DNA of 10,087 nucleotides from CAZFPN01 sp044370655 (GCA_044370655.1 JBILVD010000043.1:1-10087), one strand, 5' to 3'; shown: positions 1 through 6,851, counted from the first letter of the stretch. Notes: generated by a model from the letters alone, not told the origin. A program made the numbers and translations.

Positions 1-1116
1 GGTAAGGAAACGAGCGACCTTGAGGAGTCTCTTTCAAAAATTCGTTCGTTTATGGAAGCAGATGGAAATTTTGTGGATATTGAAGATAATTCTGTATCTA
101 AAAAAATTCAATATTCATTAAAAATAGATAGGGAAAAGGCAGGTAGATACGGAATTGATATAGAAACCGTTGGCGCTTTTGTCTCTCTTGTAACAGATGG
201 ACTTATAATATCAAACTATCGTCCCTCTTACTCTGACGATAAAGTAGATATAATTTTAAGATACCCTCCCGAATATAGAGGGCTTAAGGATATAGAAAAT
301 TTAAAAGTCCCTTCAAGTAATGGAGGCTTCGTCCCTATTTCAAATTTTGCAAAGCTTGTGATGGAGCGTGAAACAACTAATATAATAAGATTAAACCAAA
401 AAAGAAGCATTAACTTAAATGCAAATATAAAAGAAGGAGTGGTGCCGAGCTTCAAAATTGCCGAATTATTTAAATGGATAATGGACAACAAAAGTGAATT
501 TACAGCGGAGATACAACTAGCGGGAGATGAGCAGGAAAAGGGGGACTCTATATCATTCTTATCCGCCGCTTTTGGCAGTGCAATTGTAATAATGTTGCTA
601 TTGTTCTTAATTCAGTTTAATTCTGTAGGAAAAACTATAATTGTCACATCATCAATCTTCCTTTCCATCTTTGGAGTTCTAATTGCCTTAATGTTAACAG
701 GGCAGGCATTTAGCATTGTAATGTCTGGAATTGCAGTAATAGCACTTGCAGGAATTGTGGTTGACAGTAGCATCTTATTTATAGAAACATTTAAAGACTT
801 AGAATCAGAAGGTCTATCAATTGATGATGCACTGCTTAAAACCGCAATAGTAAGACTAAAACCTATACTTCTTGCAAGCATGACAACAGTTGCAGGTATG
901 ATACCTATGATTTTTGGCATTTCTGTAAATTTTATAGAAAGAGATATAACAATAGGTGCTCCTTCAGGTAAAATGTGGACTCAACTTTCCGCAGGTATAG
1001 CGGGCGGATTAACTTTTGTAACTCTATTGACATTATTCATAACACCTACTATAATTCTACTAGAGGAAAATTTTAAAAAAAGAATAAAAAATCGTTTTAA
1101 AAGGAGTTATGTATAA
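1..1116 (+). CDS. RND efflux transporter permease, C-terminal part (5' end outside window)
   Basis: The frame is open from base 1, so this is the C-terminal ~371 residues of a protein that normally has about 1000; the first internal ATG is at 52. RND permeases are inner-membrane proton antiporters that expel drugs or other compounds through a periplasmic adaptor and an outer-membrane channel. Visible here, counted from the first codon, are a periplasmic porter part (about 1-180), then TM8 (about 185-207), TM9 (212-230), TM10 (236-264), TM11 (285-307) and TM12 (329-353), ending in a basic cytoplasmic tail. TM10 reads GIVVDSSILFIE, matching the AcrB TM10 segment that carries Lys940, but with Asp at the Lys position. 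The order of soluble domain then five helices fits the second half of the internal RND duplication. The stop overlaps the start of the lipoprotein gene by 8 nt. The family is clear; substrate and subfamily (HAE1-like most likely) are not. Confidence 0.9.
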   Translation, partial: GKETSDLEESLSKIRSFMEADGNFVDIEDNSVSKKIQYSLKIDREKAGRYGIDIETVGAFVSLVTDGLIISNYRPSYSDDKVDIILRYPPEYRGLKDIENLKVPSSNGGFVPISNFAKLVMERETTNIIRLNQKRSINLNANIKEGVVPSFKIAELFKWIMDNKSEFTAEIQLAGDEQEKGDSISFLSAAFGSAIVIMLLLFLIQFNSVGKTIIVTSSIFLSIFGVLIALMLTGQAFSIVMSGIAVIALAGIVVDSSILFIETFKDLESEGLSIDDALLKTAIVRLKPILLASMTTVAGMIPMIFGISVNFIERDITIGAPSGKMWTQLSAGIAGGLTFVTLLTLFITPTIILLEENFKKRIKNRFKRSYV

Positions 1117-1657
1117 AATTATCATCGTTTGTATTGCTTTAATTGGATGTTATAAAAAAGACAGCACGAACACAGTATCTTACTCCGATAATAAAACTTT
1201 TAATAACAAAAAATACAAAAAAAGTGAACCAATTAGACCCTTTGGAAACATAACAAGTAGCACCCAAGATGAGACAAAAACCGTAATTTATTATGGTAAA
1301 ATTGTTGATAAAAACATCTCTTATTTAAAAGAAAATGAAGAGTATCTTCTATGGCTTGAATCGCAAAGGAGGAAGCGTCTTGCATCTGGCAAATTAAACG
1401 GCTTTAAGCACGAAACTACACCTAATTCAAATAGTTATTATATAAAAAAGATAAAAAGCACAAGAAGTAATAATTCTTTAATAAGCGAAAGATTTTACCG
1501 TGATATAGATAGGCAATTAAATTTATTCTATGATACAAATAAAGAAAAAATTATACCTGGGTATGATTTAATTGATGATTATAGAATTTTAAACAATCCT
1601 TTTATAGAAGATGTTGAAGTTGTAGTTGATGGAGAAGAATATCATTTTTCTTACTAA
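1109..1657 (+). CDS. Predicted small lipoprotein, function unknown
   Basis: A 182-residue protein with a very short lipoprotein signal: a basic start (MYK), a hydrophobic run and the lipobox LIGC, giving Cys14 as the predicted acylated residue after signal peptidase II cleavage. The mature part is hydrophilic, rich in Lys, Asn, Ser and Tyr, and has no recognised domain. The start is fixed because the only in-frame ATG after an upstream TAA (1085) is at 1109, with an AAGGAG Shine-Dalgarno just 2 nt before it, inside the end of the RND permease gene. The 8-nt overlap implies co-transcription and probably translational coupling. It could be an accessory lipoprotein of the efflux system, but it does not look like a membrane-fusion adaptor (too short, no lipoyl or hairpin domain visible). 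The short h-region makes the lipoprotein call likely rather than certain. Confidence 0.75.
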   Translation: MYKIIIVCIALIGCYKKDSTNTVSYSDNKTFNNKKYKKSEPIRPFGNITSSTQDETKTVIYYGKIVDKNISYLKENEEYLLWLESQRRKRLASGKLNGFKHETTPNSNSYYIKKIKSTRSNNSLISERFYRDIDRQLNLFYDTNKEKIIPGYDLIDDYRILNNPFIEDVEVVVDGEEYHFSY

Positions 1658-1738
1658 AAATATATTAAAGTAAATTGCTTAAGAAAGAAGTATGTAAGGA
1701 AAGTTTAAGTTATGTTAAGTAGATAATTTTTGATTTGT

Positions 1739-2536
1739 TTAACTTTTTTTGTCTTTCACTTGAGGCTTTCTTTCATTTGATTTTGGTGTTCCGCTTGAAA
1801 GTAGACCTTTTTTAATTCCAGCTAAGATACTTTCAGAAGCTTGACTTAGGTAGAATTCAATAGCTTTGATGGAATCATCGTTACCAGGAATTATTATATC
1901 AACGCCCTCAGGGTTAGAGTTTGTGTCAACAACAGCAATAACTTTAATTCCCAGTTTGTTTGCCTCTTTAATCGCCATTTTTTCAAGTTCGGTGTCAATT
2001 ACAAAAAGTATGTCTGGCCTTGTTGGTAAGTCTTTAATACCTCCAATTGATTTTTCTAGTTTTTCAATTTTTTTGGTAATAATCATTAACTCTTTTTTTG
2101 TGTAATCCGCAGAGTTTTTTTGAACCATTTTCTCATATTTTTGAAGCGTTTTTACCAAAGTGTTAACAACTTTCCAGTTTGTTAGCATTCCTCCAAGCCA
2201 TTTGTGGTTGATGTAGTATTGCCCACATTCGATAGCATATTTTTTAACATGTTTAGAAATTTGAGCCTTAGTTCCCACAAATAAAACCCTTTTGTGAGCA
2301 AGTCCAGCTTTATAAAGTTCGGCTTTTGCGGTTGATATTGCCTCGAATGTTTTTGCAAGATTTATAATGTGAACGTTATTTTTCACAGAATGTATGTATG
2401 GAGCCATTTTTGGATTCCATAAATTTTTTACATGCCCGTAGTGGATGTTTCTTTGAAATAAATCCTCGATTGTAAAGTTTGCTAAATAACCTGCATTTTG
2501 TGCTGTTACGCTTGTTGTTTTTGCTTCTGTATTCAT
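1739..2536 (-). CDS. rpsB: 30S ribosomal protein S2
   Basis: Ribosomal protein S2 sits on the solvent side of the small subunit and is needed for S1 docking and translation initiation. The 265-residue product has the S2 signatures in order: HYGH (32-35) and WNPKM (40-44), VHIINL (55-60), VGTK (87-90), HKWLGGMLTNW (111-121), the coiled region up to GGIKDLP (165-171), VIDT (179-182), and VDTNSNPEGVD followed by IPGNDDS (203-222). The length is near the usual 240-270. Compared with E. coli S2 there are about 20 extra residues at the N-terminus before the conserved start and a Lys-rich tail of about 20. The Shine-Dalgarno is weak (AAGG about 14 nt upstream). rpsB normally leads an rpsB-tsf operon, but here the next gene downstream is the convergent lipoprotein gene, so tsf is not adjacent. 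Confidence 0.98.
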   Translation of the reverse strand: MNTEAKTTSVTAQNAGYLANFTIEDLFQRNIHYGHVKNLWNPKMAPYIHSVKNNVHIINLAKTFEAISTAKAELYKAGLAHKRVLFVGTKAQISKHVKKYAIECGQYYINHKWLGGMLTNWKVVNTLVKTLQKYEKMVQKNSADYTKKELMIITKKIEKLEKSIGGIKDLPTRPDILFVIDTELEKMAIKEANKLGIKVIAVVDTNSNPEGVDIIIPGNDDSIKAIEFYLSQASESILAGIKKGLLSSGTPKSNERKPQVKDKKS

Positions 2537-2582
2537 AATTTACTATAGCCTTGTGTTTTTAAAAATTTGTCTTTATCTTAAC

Positions 2583-2610
2583 ATTATTCACATAAAAAAA
2601 TATTTTTCAA
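2583..2610 (-). promoter_or_regulatory. Candidate sigma70 promoter for rpsB
   Basis: On the minus strand, TTGAAA (2610-2605) and AATAAT (2588-2583) are separated by 16 nt, placing the transcription start near 2576 and leaving a leader of about 40 nt before the rpsB ATG. The -35 box overlaps the TGA stop of the 52-residue small gene. Just upstream are repeated AACTTGAAAAA stretches that could act as an A-tract upstream element. AT-rich sequence gives chance matches, so this is moderate support only; read-through from pheT is also possible. Confidence 0.4.
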
Positions 2611-2765
2611 GTTTTTTTTTCAAGTTTTTCAAAATATTTTTTATTTTTATCATCTCTTGCATCTTGAAGCTTTCTGCGAAGTAGGTTTTCCTTCAACTTT
2701 TTAGCCAAAAGTTTAGCTTTTTGGTCTTTTTTATTTATTTTAGAATTATTTTGCTGTTTCTCCAT
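2607..2765 (-). CDS. Small basic protein (52 aa), function unknown
   Basis: This short ORF starts with ATG at 2765, inside the last codons of pheT (20-nt overlap, different frame), and ends in TGA at 2607. The product begins MEKQQNNSKI and is extremely Lys-rich, with a central LKENLLRRKLQDARDD segment predicted to be helical. Short proteins with a similar LxxNLxRRKxQxR core are, from memory, found in alphaproteobacteria as uncharacterised conserved proteins; that resemblance is not tested here. The overlap with pheT, the open frame across an otherwise stop-rich gap and the amphipathic Arg/Lys pattern argue for a real gene. It could bind nucleic acid or the ribosome, but nothing in the sequence proves a function. 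It is probably the last gene of the secG-pheT operon. Confidence 0.6.
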   Translation of the reverse strand: MEKQQNNSKINKKDQKAKLLAKKLKENLLRRKLQDARDDKNKKYFEKLEKKT

Positions 2766-5115
2766 CTCTTAATTTTGCATTGATTTCTTTTTCAAGTGAG
2801 GTAGTAATTGAACCGATTACTTCATTATCAATTTGGTCTTTAGTTAAGGTATTCTCGCCTTGTTTAATCTTAAATTGTAAGGAGATTGACTTCAAACCTT
2901 CACCAATTCTGTCTTCGTCCTCAAAAATGTCCTTAACTGATATCTCTCTAATTAAAGCAATGCGAAGACGTTTTATTATAGATAAAATAACTTCAAATGA
3001 AGTATTTTTACTTACAATAATTGCAATTTCACGATTGACATCTGGTAATAAATCCTCTTTAAAAAGTCCTTTTTTCTTTTTTGGTTCGGGGAGTTTTTCG
3101 GTATATATTTCAAAAGCAAAAACCTTTGTTTTAATTGCAAATTTATCAAGTGTTAAGGGATGAATTTGAGCAAGCAGTCCAATAACGTTCTTTCCAAGCA
3201 AAACCTCAAATCCTTGAGTTGTGTGAAGATGTGAATTTTGAGACTTTTTAAAACTTAAAGAAGACTCCAAAAGCCCCCACACATCAAGCAAAACTTCGCA
3301 CATTTTTTGTTTTGCATGCCAAATATCAAATTGTTTTTCCGAGTTTAAGAATGTTTTTTCCTCATTTATCCCAGCAAACACGCCAGCAAAATGAAGATTT
3401 TGCTCCTCAGGTCTCGTCCCAAAAAACACATTTCCAACTTCAAAAATAGAATTGTCAAAATCAGTCTTAGCCTCATTTTTTGCAATATTTTCAAGCAAAT
3501 TTGGAATAAGGCTATCTCTCATAATAGAAAGGTCTGTTGTTATTGGATTTTCAAGTTCAATCTTAACTTTTGAATTAGAAAACAAGCCAAAATAGTCATG
3601 CTTGAAAAAAGAATATGTTATTACTTCATTCGCACTTCTTTGCATTATTTTTTTAACCTCAAAACCTAAATCATAATTTTTAACAGACTGTAAGTTAGGA
3701 ATTGGCGTAGGGTTTATAGCTTCATAACCTATTATTCTTGCTATTTCTTCGCATAAATCCTCCTTAATTGATACATCGCTTCTAAAAGGCGGTATAGTGC
3801 AAAGCAATTCTTCCCCATTTTGCTCTATTTTAAAACCTAAGTTCGCTAAAGTTTTTTGCATTAAATCTAAAGAAGTTTTAACGCCTATCTTAGCTTCATA
3901 ATCATGTTTTGTAATGCTTACCTTTGCCATTTTAAACTTACCATCAAATGCAAAGCTTTGTGCCGATTTAACACCAAGTTTAGATAAAATAAATTTCAAA
4001 ACATCTCTTTGAATTGAAAAATCTACTCCTCTTTCAAACCTGTATGAAGATTCTGATTTTATGCCAGTTTTTCTTGAAGATTTTATAACCTCATTACTGC
4101 TAATATGCAACACTTCAATCACAATTTTATTTGTCTCTAAAGTGCATTTACTTCTTGCATCTCCCATGACCCCAATTAAGGAGAGTATCTTCTCTTCATC
4201 TCTCACAACTGCAAGCCCAGCGGGAAGCTTAATCTCATCACCTTTTATGGGAATGAATAAATCGCCTTCAATTGACCGAGAAATTGACATTTTACCTTTT
4301 ATTTTTTCTGCATCGTATATGTGATTAGGGGCTCCCGTTAAAAACATTGTGAAGTTTGAAACATCAACCGTTGTAATTTCAGACTTTCCCCAAATTAAAT
4401 CGTATAAATTTCTCTCCTCTGCAAAATTAGATGGATATTCTAAACCTGTAATAGCAAAATTCACTTGACCTAAAACCGCAGAGATATCATCTTCAATTTT
4501 AATATTTAAACCTTCTATTAAGTTAACGCTTGAGTTATCAATTTCCTTAAAATGACCCAGACCTTTTGCCTGCAAATCCCTTAAAATTCCTTTAATACTT
4601 GCCCCATCTCCCCTGTTTGGAGTGATTGAAATGTGAAATATATAATCATTCCTTCCTAAATATTTTGCAAATTCAACACCTACATCAGTTTCCGCAGGAA
4701 GCTCTAAAATTCCATCACTTTCATCTTTTAACCCAAGTTCCTCACTAGAGCAAAGCATGCCTTCACTTTCTACTCCACGAATAACTCCTTTTTTAATTTC
4801 AAGCCCATTAGAAGGCACGATAGCACCAATATTTGCAAGCACAACATTAATTCCGCTCCTTGCATTTGAGGCACCGCAAATAATGTTTAAAATTTTAGAA
4901 CCGTTATCAACCTTGCAAATGCTAAGTTTTGCACTTTCTGGATGTTTGCTTGCTTCTAAAATTCTAGCCGTTAAAAAATTTTTATATTTAGCAGATAAAT
5001 CCTCAATTTCTTCCACTTCAAACCCAAGATTTGTGATTATCTGGGCAAGCTCATCTACGCTGTACTCTTTATTAAAATTGAAATATTTTTTTAAAATACT
5101 AAGTGAAAATTTCAT
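2746..5115 (-). CDS. pheT: Phenylalanine--tRNA ligase beta subunit
   Basis: The beta subunit of the alpha2-beta2 phenylalanyl-tRNA synthetase binds tRNA-Phe and hydrolyses mischarged Tyr-tRNA; the alpha subunit (PheS) does the aminoacylation. At 789 residues it is close to full length (E. coli 795). Domains in order: the N-terminal B1 part and the EMAP/OB tRNA-binding fold (about 40-150), the TPNRGD motif (165-170), the B3/B4 editing domain (about 205-370, with GAPNHIYDAEKI and SSYRFERGVDF), B5 (about 400-470, IPPFRSDV...EEIARIIGYEAI), the catalytic-like core (about 490-680, NPITTDLSIMRDSLIPNL and IFEVGNVFF), and the FDX-ACB anticodon-binding domain (about 690-787, beginning LPDVNREIAI). The start ATG overlaps the stop of the upstream 40-aa gene as ATGA, which suggests coupled translation. 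pheS is not adjacent, although pheS-pheT pairs are the common arrangement. Confidence 0.98.
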   Translation of the reverse strand: MKFSLSILKKYFNFNKEYSVDELAQIITNLGFEVEEIEDLSAKYKNFLTARILEASKHPESAKLSICKVDNGSKILNIICGASNARSGINVVLANIGAIVPSNGLEIKKGVIRGVESEGMLCSSEELGLKDESDGILELPAETDVGVEFAKYLGRNDYIFHISITPNRGDGASIKGILRDLQAKGLGHFKEIDNSSVNLIEGLNIKIEDDISAVLGQVNFAITGLEYPSNFAEERNLYDLIWGKSEITTVDVSNFTMFLTGAPNHIYDAEKIKGKMSISRSIEGDLFIPIKGDEIKLPAGLAVVRDEEKILSLIGVMGDARSKCTLETNKIVIEVLHISSNEVIKSSRKTGIKSESSYRFERGVDFSIQRDVLKFILSKLGVKSAQSFAFDGKFKMAKVSITKHDYEAKIGVKTSLDLMQKTLANLGFKIEQNGEELLCTIPPFRSDVSIKEDLCEEIARIIGYEAINPTPIPNLQSVKNYDLGFEVKKIMQRSANEVITYSFFKHDYFGLFSNSKVKIELENPITTDLSIMRDSLIPNLLENIAKNEAKTDFDNSIFEVGNVFFGTRPEEQNLHFAGVFAGINEEKTFLNSEKQFDIWHAKQKMCEVLLDVWGLLESSLSFKKSQNSHLHTTQGFEVLLGKNVIGLLAQIHPLTLDKFAIKTKVFAFEIYTEKLPEPKKKKGLFKEDLLPDVNREIAIIVSKNTSFEVILSIIKRLRIALIREISVKDIFEDEDRIGEGLKSISLQFKIKQGENTLTKDQIDNEVIGSITTSLEKEINAKLRDGETAK

Positions 5116-5234
5116 AACTTTTTTATTTTTTTTGTAATAACGCTAGCTAAAAATACAACTAAATGCACACAGTAAAGCACAAAAAATGTGAAGTAGACAG
5201 GTATTGCAACCAAAATTGCCAAAATTTTTTGCAT
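5112..5234 (-). CDS. Small single-span membrane protein (40 aa), function unknown
   Basis: This 40-codon ORF fills the 125-nt gap between secG and pheT. It starts with ATG at 5234, 6 nt after the secG stop, and its TGA overlaps the pheT ATG (ATGA). The product begins MQKILAILVA, has one hydrophobic stretch of about 28 residues (roughly 5-33, with Pro12 and Cys22) and ends in a basic TKKIKKL tail. It is therefore predicted to be an inner-membrane protein with the C-terminus in the cytoplasm by the positive-inside rule. The exact fit into the operon and the typical one-helix design support a real gene. The ribosome binding site is poor, so translation may depend on coupling to secG. I recognise no family; a link with the SecYEG translocon is suggested only by position. 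Confidence 0.6.
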   Translation of the reverse strand: MQKILAILVAIPVYFTFFVLYCVHLVVFLASVITKKIKKL

Positions 5235-5240
5235 AATTTT

Positions 5241-5549
5241 TTATTTAGAGCCTAAAGGAACGGCGGTTTTTTGCTGTTTAACTTCCTCTACTATCACAAC
5301 CTTGTTTTTGTTTGATATTTTAACGCTTAAACTTGCTAAAAATAGCGTATTTAAAAGGAAGAATACACCTAAATACTTAGTAACCTTACCAAGAAAAGTT
5401 ACAACCTCAACACCAGACATAAAAGGATTTCCGCTTGAATTTGTTGTGAATAATCCGTCCCCTGTCCCCTTTTGCAATAAAATAAATAACACGAGAAGCA
5501 CACAAACAAAAATATGAATTGTGCTTAAAGTACTGTATAAAAGTTCCAT
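5241..5549 (-). CDS. secG: Preprotein translocase subunit SecG
   Basis: SecG is the small auxiliary subunit of the SecYEG channel and assists SecA-driven export across the inner membrane. The 102-residue product has the expected two transmembrane segments (about 8-25 and 58-76) joined by a cytoplasmic loop. The family signature LLQKGTGDGLF follows the first helix (24-34), and a Ser/Asn/Gly-rich stretch lies before the second (SGVEVVTFLGKVTKYLGVFFLLNTLFL region). The C-terminal 25 residues are hydrophilic. The length is typical. It is the first gene of a minus-strand operon leading into a 40-aa membrane protein and pheT, and a good promoter lies just upstream. secG more often neighbours tpiA or pyrG in alphaproteobacteria, so this grouping is unusual. 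Confidence 0.93.
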   Translation of the reverse strand: MELLYSTLSTIHIFVCVLLVLFILLQKGTGDGLFTTNSSGNPFMSGVEVVTFLGKVTKYLGVFFLLNTLFLASLSVKISNKNKVVIVEEVKQQKTAVPLGSK

Positions 5550-5573
5550 AAATCTATCAAAATAAAGTAAGCT

Positions 5574-5603
5574 ATTATTTAGATGATTTTATTTTTTTGT
5601 CAA
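5574..5603 (-). promoter_or_regulatory. Sigma70-type promoter of the secG operon
   Basis: On the minus strand a perfect -35 TTGACA (5603-5598) is followed after 18 nt by AATAAT (5579-5574); TAAATA at 16-nt spacing is an alternative -10. Initiation would be near 5567, giving a leader of about 18 nt before the secG ATG. Long A/T tracts lie directly upstream of the -35 and could serve as an UP element. The promoter lies just outside the left inverted repeat of the mobile element, so the insertion left it intact. Confidence 0.55.
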
Positions 5604-5630
5604 CAAATTTTTTAAATTTTTTACACGATT
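5599..5630. repeat. Direct repeat, left copy (partner 7369-7397)
   Basis: The stretch begins GTCAA, continues with an ATTTTTTAAATTTTT tract and ends CACGATT. The partner at 7369-7397 has the same three blocks in the same order and orientation, with small indels between them. In both places the GTCAA block is the reverse complement of a minus-strand -35 box (secG here, the HTH gene there). It may be a shared promoter upstream element or a relic of duplication. Most of it is A/T, so chance contributes. Confidence 0.4.
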
Positions 5631-5646
5631 ATATACAATTTGACTT
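5617..5646 (+). repeat. Left terminal inverted repeat of the IS
   Basis: Starts with six T and contains the core ACGATTATATA followed by CAATTTGACTT. Its reverse complement recurs at 7428-7456 with one substitution (C/T at the base after the core) and one missing base near the start. The inner end touches the -35 box of the transposase promoter, a common design in insertion sequences. Confidence 0.65.
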
Positions 5647-5673
5647 GATATTTTCTTAAATATCAATTATAAT
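5645..5673 (+). promoter_or_regulatory. Transposase promoter with overlapping palindrome
   Basis: TTGATA (5645-5650) and a perfect TATAAT (5668-5673) are separated by the ideal 17 nt, with a predicted start near 5680 and a leader of about 17 nt. A perfect inverted repeat with 9-bp arms (TTGATATTT 5645-5653, AAATATCAA 5658-5666, 4-nt loop) covers the -35 box and the spacer. It could be an operator, perhaps for the HTH protein of the same element, or a transposase-binding site. The promoter call is good; the operator role is inference. Confidence 0.6.
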
Positions 5674-5696
5674 ATAGTATAAGTAATAAAAACTAT

Positions 5697-6554
5697 ATGA
5701 ATTTAATTGAAGTATTCCAAAAGTTTCCCACTCAAGAGGCTTGCATTAAATATCTAGAAAGTAAAAGGTGGAAGGACGGCGTTAAATGTGTTTATTGTAA
5801 AAGTTCTAAAGTATCTAAGCACTTAAAAAGACATCAATGTCAATCTTGTTATAAGTCTTTCTCTGTTATGGTGGGAACTATTTTTGAGGATACTAATTTA
5901 CCACTTCAAAAATGGTTTCTTGCAATTACTTTGTTTTCTAATGCTAAAAAAAGCTTATCTGCTTTGCAATTATCAAGAGATATTGACACAACATACAAAA
6001 CGGCGTGGAGTATTTCTCACAAAATCCGTAAAGCAATGAAAGAAGAAAATACCGATTTACTTTGCGGTTTAGTTCAAATAGATGATACTTACATTAAAAC
6101 AAAAAAAGATGACGATGACAAAGGAAGCGGAGGAAGTAAAAAGAAATTAAACAATACACCTGTATTTGCAATGTCAAACAATGGTAAAATAACCGCAAGT
6201 AAAGTTGAGAATATCAAAGCAAGCACTATTTTAGAAATTGTAATGAATAAGGTTAAATTAGGTTCAACAATTCATAGTGATAGTTCTTTAAATTATGCAG
6301 GTTTAAGGCTTGGTTATAATCATCAAAAGGTTAAACACGCAGTAGAATTTGTAAGTGATAAAGGAATACATACAAACGGAGTAGAGACTTTCTGGTCTCT
6401 CCTTAAAAGAGGAATAAGGGGGAACTTCCACCACATAAGCAAAAAGTATTTACAAGATTACATTAATGAATTTCAATTTAGATTTAATCGCAGGGGTTTT
6501 GAAGGAAAGGTAATATTTGAGGAAATTATAGATAATATGCTAGGGGTTAAATAA
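5697..6554 (+). CDS. IS1595-family (ISXO2-like) transposase
   Basis: A DDE-type transposase of 285 residues that catalyses cut or copy of its own element. The N-terminal zinc ribbon has the pattern C31-x2-C34 and C48-x2-C51, as in the family. The catalytic fold follows: VQIDDTYI gives the first Asp (129), IHSDSSLNY the second (195), and HTNGVETFWSLLKRG the third position (Asn227 or Glu230) with Lys237, matching the DD(N/E)K pattern of the IS1595 superfamily. The C-terminus has the usual HHISKKYLQDYINEFQFRFNRR stretch. The frame is uninterrupted and all key residues are present, so the enzyme may be active. The N-terminus aligns with typical family starts, supporting the ATG at 5697, but there is no Shine-Dalgarno, which would keep expression low. 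A strong promoter-like sequence lies just upstream and a hairpin covers the stop codon. Confidence 0.95.
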   Translation: MNLIEVFQKFPTQEACIKYLESKRWKDGVKCVYCKSSKVSKHLKRHQCQSCYKSFSVMVGTIFEDTNLPLQKWFLAITLFSNAKKSLSALQLSRDIDTTYKTAWSISHKIRKAMKEENTDLLCGLVQIDDTYIKTKKDDDDKGSGGSKKKLNNTPVFAMSNNGKITASKVENIKASTILEIVMNKVKLGSTIHSDSSLNYAGLRLGYNHQKVKHAVEFVSDKGIHTNGVETFWSLLKRGIRGNFHHISKKYLQDYINEFQFRFNRRGFEGKVIFEEIIDNMLGVK

Positions 6555-6568
6555 CCGCCTAGCATATT
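6534..6568. terminator. Two-way hairpin terminator between transposase and 46-aa ORF
   Basis: A long stem forms between 6534-6548 (AATATGCTAGGGGTT) and 6553-6568, with 15 paired bases, one bulged G (6557) and a 4-nt loop at 6549-6552. The transposase stop codon lies in the loop side, so the last sense codons form the left arm. It sits exactly between two convergent genes whose stops are 16 nt apart, the classic place for a bidirectional terminator. The stem is by far the most stable inverted repeat I found in the window. The T-run after it is short (ATATTTCTT on the plus strand). Confidence 0.6.
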
Positions 6569-6570
6569 TC

Positions 6571-6711
6571 TTACTCATAAATAGGAATTGGAAATCCTCT
6601 TAAGCCATAATCACGAGCATACTCTTTTAATCCTGTTTTAGGGTTAATGCGAGAAGCTCTGCAAATCCACCTAATAGGGTTCTTTACTGGTTTTGTTGTA
6701 TCCATTTTCAT
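6571..6711 (-). CDS. Small passenger protein of the IS (46 aa), function unknown
   Basis: This ORF runs from ATG at 6711 (or the second ATG at 6705) to TAA at 6571. The product carries the striking segments IRWICRASRINPKTG (13-27) and EYARDYGLRGFPIPIYE (30-46), rich in Arg, aromatic residues, Pro and Gly, and quite unlike random translation of AT-rich DNA, which gives Lys/Asn/Ile. Its base composition is also visibly richer in G and C than the flanks. It is convergent to the transposase, with a shared hairpin terminator between the two stops. No clear ribosome binding site is visible. I do not recognise the family; a DNA- or RNA-binding accessory peptide is only a guess from the positive charge. 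The composition and terminator make a real gene more likely than not. Confidence 0.6.
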   Translation of the reverse strand: MKMDTTKPVKNPIRWICRASRINPKTGLKEYARDYGLRGFPIPIYE

Positions 6712-6851
6712 AAAAAATTAATGGTTTATTTTCGCCCCATTTTTGATTTACTACTTTTTTTGATTGACTTTTGAGATTTTATGCGTTATAAATAAAAAGT
6801 CCGACAAGACAATTTATTTAAAGCACTCTCAAAGGGCTTTCTTAAATTTTG

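Noticed and set aside
612..920. Minus-strand open frame opposite the RND permease
   Set aside because: Antisense shadow of a membrane-protein coding region.
1658..1738. Terminator between the convergent lipoprotein and rpsB genes
   Set aside because: Only short A/T symmetries such as CTTAAG; no stem with a T-run that I could support.
2780..5137. Several open frames on the plus strand opposite pheT
   Set aside because: Shadows of the pheT coding frame; low-complexity Ser/Ile/Phe-rich translations without start signals.
6721..6745. TTTTCGCCCC near 6731-6740 as a possible right end of a shorter IS
   Set aside because: No matching GGGGCGAAAA sequence exists left of the transposase, whereas the 5617/7428 repeat pair matches over about 29 bp.
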